Source: Colwellia sp.
Lineage (GTDB): Bacteria > Pseudomonadota > Gammaproteobacteria > Enterobacterales > Alteromonadaceae
Direction of reading: 5' to 3'
DNA length: 64,000 bases
NCBI GenBank assembly: GCA_013215385.1
Contig: JABSOY010000008.1
Span: 248,001 to 312,000, forward strand
Position numbers and translations under genes: made by a program. Under the pieces are notes generated by a model. It made no database searches. It was given only the letters and a program-made list of their open reading frames with translations, and was not told the DNA's origin. This document shows, in pieces, positions 57,176 through 64,000 of this stretch (positions are counted from its first letter, which is position 1; the number at the start of each line of letters is the position of its first letter).

Positions 57176-58096
57176 TTATTTCCTTTGAGAAAGTAATATT
57201 CTAACTTTTTCGGCAATTTTTTCGGCAGAAGGGGTAATGTTTTCACCTTCCTTTGATACACCACAAACTCTATCTTCAATGCCTAGGGCATGGATAGGCA
57301 TATTATACTTATGCATGAGCGTATATGAAAATGATTCAGATGCACCATTCATCTGGTAATCTGAATCGATCACTAAACCAAGTTTTGTCGCTTTTAATGA
57401 TTGTTCTAATTCATCGGCTATGATAAAAGGTTTTAGCCAAACTTGATGAATTAAGTTACATTTTATGCCTTCTGCTTTTAATATTTCGCAAGCATCTTGT
57501 GCATTTAAACGTGCTGCCGAAATAGCGAGTAAGGTAATATCTGCATTTTCGTCTACCTCGTTTGGTGTTTCTTCTGTTAATGCAAAGCTTCTTCTGTGTT
57601 CACTTACATAGATAGGATCGTCATGAGTAATAAACCAGTCCCAGACCTCTTGATATTCATTAGGTGTCATAGGTGCCGCAACAATCATTCCTGGGGAATG
57701 CATAAAAATGCTGTGAATGCTTGAAGATGCAGTATGGCCAACCCCAAAGCCTTCCATAGCAATTGAGCGAATAAATATAGGACAAGGTTGATCCCATATT
57801 TGCTTTGATTTCGCAGCATAGTTGACAAGAGAACTGGCGTTGTACCACATAAAGCCCTGATATCTAACTACAAATATAGGTCTTCTGCCTTTAAGTGCTG
57901 CACCCACGGCGAATGCAGGGCCGGCGATATCTGTCATCGGTATTTCAACAATGTTTTTACAGTCAGGAACGGTACCGCCAATCCAGCCAACAGCACTAAC
58001 GCATTGCCCTAACAGTAAGCCATTGTCATTTTCAAGGTGATTTCTTGTTATTTCTTTAATAACATCTGCAGTTGTTTTGGTAGTTACTAAGCCCAT
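57176..58096 (-). CDS. Thiamine-diphosphate enzyme, beta (C-terminal transketolase-like) subunit
   Basis: This protein of 306 residues resembles the pyrimidine-binding and C-terminal domains of transketolase and the E1-beta subunit of 2-oxoacid dehydrogenases. IVEIPMTDIAGPAFAVGAAL holds the conserved Glu-type region, RYQGFMWYNASSLVN the next motif, and DADYQMNGA-like DSDYQMNGASES lies in the C-terminal part. Its ATG overlaps the alpha-subunit stop by ten bases. It must work with the alpha subunit; the substrate is unknown. Confidence 0.85.
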   Translation of the reverse strand: MGLVTTKTTADVIKEITRNHLENDNGLLLGQCVSAVGWIGGTVPDCKNIVEIPMTDIAGPAFAVGAALKGRRPIFVVRYQGFMWYNASSLVNYAAKSKQIWDQPCPIFIRSIAMEGFGVGHTASSSIHSIFMHSPGMIVAAPMTPNEYQEVWDWFITHDDPIYVSEHRRSFALTEETPNEVDENADITLLAISAARLNAQDACEILKAEGIKCNLIHQVWLKPFIIADELEQSLKATKLGLVIDSDYQMNGASESFSYTLMHKYNMPIHALGIEDRVCGVSKEGENITPSAEKIAEKVRILLSQRK

Positions 58097-58959
58097 AATT
58101 TTTCTACCTTACTTTTATTCTCTTGATCTATATCTATTAATTCTTTATCAAAGCCTAATTTTTTTAATTCGGCTAAAATTAGGCTATAACGGTCCCACTC
58201 AGGCAAGCCATCATTACCGGTACCTGCGTGCCATAGAACACGACAAGTTCGAATATTAATAAAGCCAGGTTTACCACTTTCATTTATTTTTTTTGCGTGA
58301 TAAGCAATTAACCAAGGATCGTCCGTAATATCTACCGCATACATTCCCATTGACTTTGCAACATCAACAGGGCTCCATGAACGTCTAACTTCTACTTTTG
58401 TTAGTATGCTTAAGTCGTTGTCTTCACAAATAAAAATGACAGGGAATTCTTTCGTTGCAGCCCAGCCTAAAGATGGGTATATATAATCTTCTTCTACTGA
58501 TGCATCACCACAAATTGCCAATGATGTTTCACCTGATGCCATAGCAGCACCCACTGCAATTGGAATTTGTTCGCCCATTAAACCGCTATGACCGTACATG
58601 TTAATTTCTTTGCCTTGAATAGCATTTGAGCCAGACATCCCTCCAGAACAACCTGTAGATAAGCCTAATAACTCGTCACGTAAAGCTTCAGGGTTAGCTC
58701 CAAAGCTAAGGTATAAACCATGACAACGATGTTGACCAAAAATATTAACTCCTGGTAATACCATTGATAATGCCGCAGAGTTAAATTCAGAGCCTATTGT
58801 TAGATATATTGGAATATTAATGCGCTTTTTATCAGCTTCTTTTTTTACTTGATAGTCAAAATTTCGCGAGTAATTACCTCTTCTAAAAAGCTCAAGTGCA
58901 AAGTCTTTACCAAACTCATCTACAAGGCCTGGTAGGTGTCCTAAAGTAGGGGTTCTCAT
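58087..58959 (-). CDS. Thiamine-diphosphate enzyme, alpha (N-terminal transketolase-like) subunit
   Basis: This protein of 290 residues has the TPP-binding motif GDASVEED...EDN and GHSGLMGEQIPIAVGAAMAS, as in E1-alpha and the first half of transketolase. GQHRCHGLYLSFG is the substrate-side motif. ATG 58959 is preferred because GGAG lies nine bases upstream and the HAD stop is adjacent; the frame extends 15 codons further. It is shorter than dehydrogenase E1-alpha and no E2/E3 genes are near, so a transketolase-type reaction is more likely. Confidence 0.85.
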   Translation of the reverse strand: MRTPTLGHLPGLVDEFGKDFALELFRRGNYSRNFDYQVKKEADKKRINIPIYLTIGSEFNSAALSMVLPGVNIFGQHRCHGLYLSFGANPEALRDELLGLSTGCSGGMSGSNAIQGKEINMYGHSGLMGEQIPIAVGAAMASGETSLAICGDASVEEDYIYPSLGWAATKEFPVIFICEDNDLSILTKVEVRRSWSPVDVAKSMGMYAVDITDDPWLIAYHAKKINESGKPGFINIRTCRVLWHAGTGNDGLPEWDRYSLILAELKKLGFDKELIDIDQENKSKVEKLWA

Positions 58960-58960
58960 C

Positions 58961-59632
58961 TTATTTAACTCCAAAAATTTCTTTGTATAAGCTACTAATG
59001 TCATTCAATATATAATTTGCTTCTGACAAAAATTGTTGATCTAAGGTTGTGCATAATGCGACTGTTTTTATGTTAGCTTGCTGTGCACTGGTAATCCCCA
59101 TCGGAGCATTTTCTATAACTAAACAATCATCGGCTTGCATTGCTAGTTTATTAACAGCCGCCAAATAAGGTTCTGCAGCAGGCTTTCCTTCCCGGTAATC
59201 GCTTGCGGTAATTATTTCATCAAATAATTCAATAAAATTAAAATGGGTTATTTGATTAACTGAAGTGGTAAAGCGTTCTTTTGAAGCCCCCGTTACCACC
59301 GCTATTTTGATCTTTTTTGAGATTAGTTTTCGAAGAAGTCTTTCAACATCAGGGTAAAGTGAAAAGTTCATTATTTTTAAATATTCACTTTCTTTTTGTT
59401 TTGCTGCTTTCTCGATATTTTCAGGGCTATCAAGTTTATGAGCTTTAAGGAAAAATGCAGCCACGTCTTTAGGTTTTAACCCCTCAAGTACAAAATAGTC
59501 TTCTTTACTAATATTAAGTCCAAAAGTAGAAAGTGCAGTATGCCAAGCGGTAAAATTATCATGCATGGTATTGGCTAGCACACCATCAAAGTCAAATAGA
59601 ACAGCTTTATAAGTATTATTTTTAAATTGCAT
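58961..59632 (-). CDS. HAD-superfamily phosphatase/phosphomutase (beta-PGM-like)
   Basis: This HAD hydrolase of 223 residues belongs to the beta-phosphoglucomutase-like subgroup: FDFDGVLANT at 13-22 (nucleophile Asp14, acid Asp16), VVTGASKERF, GKPAAEPYL and VIENAPMG. It likely removes phosphate from a sugar phosphate made or used in this cluster. It starts inside the upstream enolase-family gene (11-base overlap). Confidence 0.85.
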   Translation of the reverse strand: MQFKNNTYKAVLFDFDGVLANTMHDNFTAWHTALSTFGLNISKEDYFVLEGLKPKDVAAFFLKAHKLDSPENIEKAAKQKESEYLKIMNFSLYPDVERLLRKLISKKIKIAVVTGASKERFTTSVNQITHFNFIELFDEIITASDYREGKPAAEPYLAAVNKLAMQADDCLVIENAPMGITSAQQANIKTVALCTTLDQQFLSEANYILNDISSLYKEIFGVK

Positions 59633-60722
59633 ATTTATCTAATATTTCTTGTTTAAGTTCAACACCTAATCCCGGTAAATTTTGCACTGTTATATTGCCA
59701 TTATCCATCTGAAGAGGTTCAGTAAAAAATTCGTGGTAAACTGCGTTCGTAGAGGCGTCATATTCTAAGAGTTTTGCATTTTTAGTCGCGGCCATTAATT
59801 GCATCGTAGCAGCTAATAATACTCCTGAGGAATAGTTATGAGGGGATACGGCAATGTTATATTCTTGAGCTAAAGCACATATTTTTTGTGTTTCTAGAAT
59901 ACCTCCTGCACGGCCAATATCAGGCATAGCAATATCAACGGCCTTATTATCAAATAATGTTTTAAAGCCATGAACTAAAAACTCATTTTCACCGGCAGCA
60001 ATCGGTATTGTTGATTGCGCTTTAATCTTCCCCATTTCATGGTATAAATTTGGGTTGATGGGCTCTTCTAGCCAAGTTAAGTTAAACGGTGCCCATAACT
60101 CTATCGCTTCTAATGTTTGCTCTGGCGTATAGCCACAGTTAAGATCAATGATCATATTATGATCATTGCCTAGGCCTTTTCTTATCGCTTCTACACGCTT
60201 TATGTCTTCACTCGGTTTTTTAAAACCAATATGTGCTTTTACTGTGTTTAGTCCCATTTCTTTTATAGCAAATACGCGCTCAAGCATTTTATTGGGATCT
60301 TCTTCCCAGTATACGTCACTGGCGTATGCTTCGAGTGTTTTTTGTTTTAACCCACCAAGTAGCTCATATACCGGCTTATTTTCAAACTTACCTATGATAT
60401 CCCAACATGCCATTTCAATTGCACTAGCAGCACAAATAGCTGAACCCATGCGTTCAAAATAGACTTGGTCATCGATAAGTTTTGTCCTTATTTCATTAAT
60501 ATTTAGAGGGTTTAAGCCGATAGACATTTCACCAATAGGACCTTTTAGTAAAGCTTTTACATAACTCGCATTACCGACTCCTTCCCCTAAGCCATATATG
60601 CCAGAGTTAGTACAAACTTGTACAATGATGTGATTCCTTTCTTGGAAACCACCTCGTGAAATTTGCATGGTTGAAGAAAGTTTTTTTTGTAAGTGGTAAA
60701 CTTTTATTTCTGTAATTTTCAA
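59622..60722 (-). CDS. Enolase-superfamily acid-sugar dehydratase or racemase (MR/MLE group)
   Basis: This protein of 366 residues has the mandelate racemase/muconate lactonizing fold. Metal ligands are Asp193, Glu219 and Glu245. A His295-Asp268 dyad and Lys162 in VKAH provide the two opposed bases, with Glu320 after. The Asp-His dyad points to the acid-sugar dehydratase/mandelate racemase group rather than dipeptide epimerases. The start is TTG at 60722, overlapping the cupin stop by four bases. The substrate is unknown. Confidence 0.85.
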   Translation of the reverse strand: MKITEIKVYHLQKKLSSTMQISRGGFQERNHIIVQVCTNSGIYGLGEGVGNASYVKALLKGPIGEMSIGLNPLNINEIRTKLIDDQVYFERMGSAICAASAIEMACWDIIGKFENKPVYELLGGLKQKTLEAYASDVYWEEDPNKMLERVFAIKEMGLNTVKAHIGFKKPSEDIKRVEAIRKGLGNDHNMIIDLNCGYTPEQTLEAIELWAPFNLTWLEEPINPNLYHEMGKIKAQSTIPIAAGENEFLVHGFKTLFDNKAVDIAMPDIGRAGGILETQKICALAQEYNIAVSPHNYSSGVLLAATMQLMAATKNAKLLEYDASTNAVYHEFFTEPLQMDNGNITVQNLPGLGVELKQEILDKYAI

Positions 60723-61498
60723 AGTGTTGATACCTTGTGTATCTTTATGATGACCGTTTTTTCTTTGATCAATAGATGTTCTTTTTGAGAGACCATATCA
60801 AAACTAAAGGAATCGCCTAATTCATATAACTCTTCTTGCTCGTTATTAAAAACATTACCTCGACAAATTTGATAATAACTATTAGGTTCAAAAGAAAAAT
60901 TTTCGATAAATTCTTCTTGGTTTTGATATGCACTGATTGATAAAATACAGCCACTTCTTTCAAATATTTGGCCCACAGGAGTGCTTGGTTCTTCGAAATA
61001 ATAAAAATTATATCTGTCTAGGTTTATGGTCTCCATTTCTGTTAAACCTTCGTAACCTTCCTTTTGTCTGCCATAGGCATCGTTTAATCTTACTAAATCA
61101 AGTTTATTAGGTGGAGTTTCAAGTTCAATAAGGTCTATACCATCAAATGATTCCGCACGAGTTGAATGAAAAACACCTTTTTCGATGATAGTACCTGACA
61201 AGCCTTCAAAATAATTTCTATGTTGAAATGTATTTGATAATGCTTTTCCTTTAAGTACAGTAAGAGAGGTTTTCTTTTTTGGGTGACAATGCATTGATGT
61301 AGAATGCTGGTTTTTAATATGTAAATGCCAAATAGCGACACATTCATTTTCGAAAATTAAAAATTCGTAGCCCCAAGGCTTTAACACCACTTTATTTTTA
61401 TAAGATTGTGGTTGGTGGTTTTCTCGTTTTTTATCTTCTGTGGCAATTTTATCAAGAATAAACTTATCTTTAAGTCCAAGGGGGATTCTTAAAATCAC
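60719..61498 (-). CDS. Cupin-domain protein
   Basis: This protein of 259 residues has a cupin fold in the middle: VLKPWGYEFLIF (39-50) and the metal-ligand stretch with His70 and His72 (HCHPKKKTS), as in mannose-6-phosphate isomerase type II and related sugar isomerases/epimerases. A second, shorter beta-rich half follows. GTG at 61498 has AAAGG seven bases upstream. Translational overlap with the enolase-family gene places it in the same pathway; a sugar isomerase role is inferred. Confidence 0.7.
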   Translation of the reverse strand: MILRIPLGLKDKFILDKIATEDKKRENHQPQSYKNKVVLKPWGYEFLIFENECVAIWHLHIKNQHSTSMHCHPKKKTSLTVLKGKALSNTFQHRNYFEGLSGTIIEKGVFHSTRAESFDGIDLIELETPPNKLDLVRLNDAYGRQKEGYEGLTEMETINLDRYNFYYFEEPSTPVGQIFERSGCILSISAYQNQEEFIENFSFEPNSYYQICRGNVFNNEQEELYELGDSFSFDMVSQKEHLLIKEKTVIIKIHKVSTL

Positions 61499-61513
61499 AG
61501 GTCGACCTTTATG

Positions 61514-62443
61514 TTAGAGCGCATTTTCTAAGTAATCATTAAATGCAATTTTTAGTCCATCTTGTAATTTGGTGGTTGCTTTCCAGCCTAATTGATGGAT
61601 GCGAGTGAGGTCTTGACACTTTCTGTCAACACCGCCAAGTAAGTCATTATCAAAAACAAGCTCACCTTTATATCCAGAAAGCTCTTTTAAGGTACCCGCT
61701 AAGTCTTTAATTGAATGTTCAATGCCTGTGCCTATGTTAAAAACATCATTGCCGGGGTATTCGTTCATTAAAAATACGGCCGCATCAGCTAGGTCATCAG
61801 CAAATATAAAGTCTCTTTGTGCTTCACCAGTGCCCCAAATCACTAACTTATCAATATTATCTTGCTTAGCTTGGTGAAATCTTTGTATAAGTGATGGGAT
61901 CACTAATGAATTCATTGCTTCATATCTTTGATTTACACCATAAACATTGGTAGGAATGATAGGAATGAAGTCAGTGCCATATTGACGATTATATGATTCA
62001 CACATCTTTATACCTGCAAGTTTTGCCATAGCAAAAGGTTCACTCGTTGGTTCAAGTGGGCCGGTATTGATATATTCTTCTTTTACCGGTTGAGGGCTAT
62101 TTTTAGGGAAAATACAATTGCAGGCGAAAAAGATTAATCGTTTTACTTCAGACAAGTACGACTGATGAATAATGTTACATGTCATTTGAAGGTTTTCATA
62201 AATAAATTCAGCACGGTAGGTATTGTTAGCATAAATCCCACCGACTTTACCCGACGCAAAAAAGACAAAATCTGGCTTATGTTTAGCAAAAAAATGAGCT
62301 ACGTCCTGCTGATTAAGTAAATTTAACTCAGTTCGAGAAGGGCAGAGAAGGTTGGTATAGCCTTGACTTATCAATTGACGTCTAACTGCCGAACCTACTA
62401 GCCCGTTTACACCAGCAATAAAAATTTTAGCATTTTTATTCAT
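61514..62443 (-). CDS. GDP-L-fucose synthase-like protein with altered active site
   Basis: This protein of 309 residues is clearly homologous to GDP-fucose synthase (GVNGLVGSA at 11-19, EPTSEP, PTNVYG). Two catalytic positions differ: the Ser of GSSC is Cys108 (ACNC) and the Tyr of the YxxxK motif is Phe137 (FAMAK); Lys141 remains. Normal reductase/epimerase chemistry needs Ser and Tyr, so this may be an epimerase of another kind, a binding protein or inactive. The second gene in the window at 52558 keeps all three residues. Confidence 0.8.
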   Translation of the reverse strand: MNKNAKIFIAGVNGLVGSAVRRQLISQGYTNLLCPSRTELNLLNQQDVAHFFAKHKPDFVFFASGKVGGIYANNTYRAEFIYENLQMTCNIIHQSYLSEVKRLIFFACNCIFPKNSPQPVKEEYINTGPLEPTSEPFAMAKLAGIKMCESYNRQYGTDFIPIIPTNVYGVNQRYEAMNSLVIPSLIQRFHQAKQDNIDKLVIWGTGEAQRDFIFADDLADAAVFLMNEYPGNDVFNIGTGIEHSIKDLAGTLKELSGYKGELVFDNDLLGGVDRKCQDLTRIHQLGWKATTKLQDGLKIAFNDYLENAL

Positions 62444-62466
62444 TTTGTGTTCTCTATATGAGGGGG

Positions 62467-62979
62467 TTACTTGTAATAGTTAATGACAGCTTTCATGAAG
62501 TCACCGTTATTGTCGTAATGTGGAGATGTGATCATATTACCGTCAATAACTACAGGAGCTTTATGTTGGTAGTCAGCACCTGAATTGACCATGTCAGCTT
62601 CAATACTCCAAAAAGCTGTCATTTTTCTGCCTTTGGTAACACCAGCAGAAATTAAAATCCAGGGACCATGACAAATAGCAGCAATTAATTTTTTTTCTTT
62701 ATCCATTTTACGTATAAAATCTAACACTTCAGGCAAAAGTCTTACTCTGTCTGGAGCTTCGAAGCCACCTGGAAGGATAACCATATCGAAGTTATCAACA
62801 TTTAGCTCTGTTGTTGCCATTGTTGCTTTGGCTGGGTTGCCAAATTTACCATAACAAATTGCACCATCTTTTGTCGCTACTTCTACTGACCAGTTTTCTT
62901 CTAAAAGGCGGTAGTAGGGGTATATGTACTCTTCATCTTGAAAGCCTGGTCCAGTGATGATAACTGCTCTTTTAGTCAT
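62467..62979 (-). CDS. DJ-1/PfpI family protein
   Basis: This protein of 170 residues has the flavodoxin-like DJ-1/PfpI fold. The nucleophile elbow AAICHGPWILISAG contains Cys103 and His104, and a conserved Glu lies near residue 17 (DEEY). Members act as deglycases, chaperones or hydratases. It is the first gene of the minus-strand cluster, 23 bases before the GDP-fucose-synthase-like gene. Its part in the pathway is unknown. Confidence 0.85.
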   Translation of the reverse strand: MTKRAVIITGPGFQDEEYIYPYYRLLEENWSVEVATKDGAICYGKFGNPAKATMATTELNVDNFDMVILPGGFEAPDRVRLLPEVLDFIRKMDKEKKLIAAICHGPWILISAGVTKGRKMTAFWSIEADMVNSGADYQHKAPVVIDGNMITSPHYDNNGDFMKAVINYYK

Positions 62980-63215
62980 TGTTAATACTCTTAATTATTT
63001 GAGGGAAGACGTAATTTATGTTACCTGTAATATTAATAGTTGTAAATTCTAATCAGCTTTACTTAAAAATATAATATTCAAGTAAAGCTAGGAATGAATA
63101 ATGTTTCTTTAAATCTGTTATATTCAAAAAATATATCGAAGGTTGAGTAAGTTATAAAATATAAGTCTATATGGCTTAAATTTTGCTTGGTTGTTTGGTC
63201 ATTTTAGGAGAGCAA

Positions 63216-64000
63216 GTGTTAAGTTTAGATGTGTTTATGGAAAATAAAATAAAGGTCTTATTTTTAATTCAAAAGTTTGACACTAAAAAGTTGCATGATT
63301 CTGCAGGGTACAATGAAATAGCTCAACCTTTTATTCAATCTGGTTTAATAAACCAACACCATATTTTTTCATGGGGACTCGGAGAACATTATATTCGCCA
63401 ATACTTAGCTGAACAATGCTCAATAATTAAAAGTTTAGTGGGTAAACAACCCGTAACTGTGTACGGTGCTGGCGCACATACCCAAGGAATATGGAGTGAC
63501 TTGTTGCAACTCAACATAGTATCAATTGCGGATAAGCAGGTTGAAAAAATAGGACAATGCTTTCTTGATATGCCTATTGTCTCACCTGATGATATCTCAA
63601 CAGACGTTATTGTTATTTCTAGCCGAGCATGGGAAGAAGATATTCTTAACGACTTGCGTACTAAATACCCTGAAAAAAAAATATTCCCTTTATATAGAGA
63701 TCTCCAAGAAAAAATTAGTTCAGAAAATACGAAGCAGATAGCTGCACTAGAAGAAGAAGTTAATCTATCCGATTTTGATTTGATTTTTTACACACCAGCA
63801 GAGCCTGCAGAAGCATTAACTGAAACTCAGTTAAAAAAACTTAAAGAAAAGTCTAATGCTCGCTTACTCTCCGTGTGGTGGGACTACGATGATAGCTCTA
63901 TTGATAATGTATATATGGCCTTTGAAAAGGCAAGTCTTGCTTGTGTTGACATGATAATCGATCCCGGTAATTTTGGTAAAACTCAAAAAATGAAGAAAGG
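63216..64000 (+). CDS. CgeB-like glycosyltransferase with N-terminal Rossmann-like module (3' end outside window)
   Basis: This open frame of 261 codons runs to the window edge. GTG at 63216 has AGGAG at 63206-63210; an ATG at 63237 is the alternative. Residues 70-160 form a Rossmann-like module (TVYGAGAHTQGIW, VIVISSRAWEEDIL) similar to the C-terminal module of the gene at 53969. From about residue 185 the text (DLIFYTPAEP, LLSVWWDYDDSS, VDMIIDPG) resembles the start of CgeB-type glycosyltransferases. It diverges from the DJ-1 gene. Confidence 0.65.
   Translation, partial: MLSLDVFMENKIKVLFLIQKFDTKKLHDSAGYNEIAQPFIQSGLINQHHIFSWGLGEHYIRQYLAEQCSIIKSLVGKQPVTVYGAGAHTQGIWSDLLQLNIVSIADKQVEKIGQCFLDMPIVSPDDISTDVIVISSRAWEEDILNDLRTKYPEKKIFPLYRDLQEKISSENTKQIAALEEEVNLSDFDLIFYTPAEPAEALTETQLKKLKEKSNARLLSVWWDYDDSSIDNVYMAFEKASLACVDMIIDPGNFGKTQKMKK

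Noticed and set aside
57176-58959. Pyruvate or branched-chain 2-oxoacid dehydrogenase E1
   Set aside because: No E2 or E3 genes are nearby, both subunits are short and the neighbours are sugar enzymes; a transketolase-type function is more likely.

Overview
The window looks like chromosomal DNA of a marine gammaproteobacterium of the Colwellia/Thalassotalea type (order Alteromonadales). The evidence is low-GC, AT-ending codon use; the rpsP-ffh-ypjD-corC neighbourhood; the TIGR03546/TIGR03545 gene pair; a DUF3545 gene; two short flagellins; and sigma-54 plus sigma-28 type flagellar promoters. The genus is inferred from protein character, not from a database search. Layout, region by region: 1-5.2 kb is housekeeping (start of rpsP, ffh, a Cu/Zn-type efflux permease, a CcsA/YpjD-like membrane protein, a CorC/HlyC-type CBS protein). 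5.4-11.2 kb is a three-gene RND efflux operon (TolC-like lipoprotein, membrane fusion protein, RND pump). 11.3-16 kb holds a DUF3545 protein, transaldolase, YaaA and the TIGR03546/TIGR03545 pair, followed by a 311-base gap with what may be a decayed channel gene. 16.3-38.1 kb is a polar-flagellum locus: flgN, flgM and flgA on the minus strand, then cheV-cheR-flgBCDEFGHIJKL, two flagellins, flaG, fliD, fliS, a FliT-like gene and a DUF115/Maf flagellin glycosyltransferase on the plus strand. 38.2-53.5 kb is a sugar locus continuous with it. It encodes all six pseudaminic-acid steps (PseB, C, F, I, G and a PseH-like acetyltransferase), a formyltransferase and a PIG-L deacetylase. These are followed by a carrier-protein module (ACP, ketoreductase-like SDR, AMP-ligase, LuxE-like, LuxC-like) and by a PLP dehydratase of the His-for-Lys (ColD/RfbH) type with two NAD-dependent sugar epimerases/reductases. 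53.5-64 kb is a second, mostly minus-strand sugar cluster: DJ-1/PfpI protein, GDP-fucose-synthase-like protein with altered catalytic residues, cupin, enolase-superfamily dehydratase, HAD phosphatase, two-subunit thiamine-diphosphate enzyme, radical-SAM protein and CgeB-like glycosyltransferase. A second CgeB-like gene runs off the right edge. How the genes work together: the flagellar genes build rod, hook, filament and chaperones. Maf sits directly downstream of the filament genes and probably attaches the nonulosonic acid made by the Pse enzymes to flagellin. The formyltransferase/deacetylase pair and the acyl-carrier/LuxCE module probably alter the N-acyl groups or add a further group. The TPP/enolase/radical-SAM cluster most likely makes an additional, unidentified sugar for the same glycan or for a surface polysaccharide. 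That cluster and the LuxCE module are the best candidates for undescribed biochemistry here. No rRNA, tRNA, CRISPR array or intact insertion sequence was seen.
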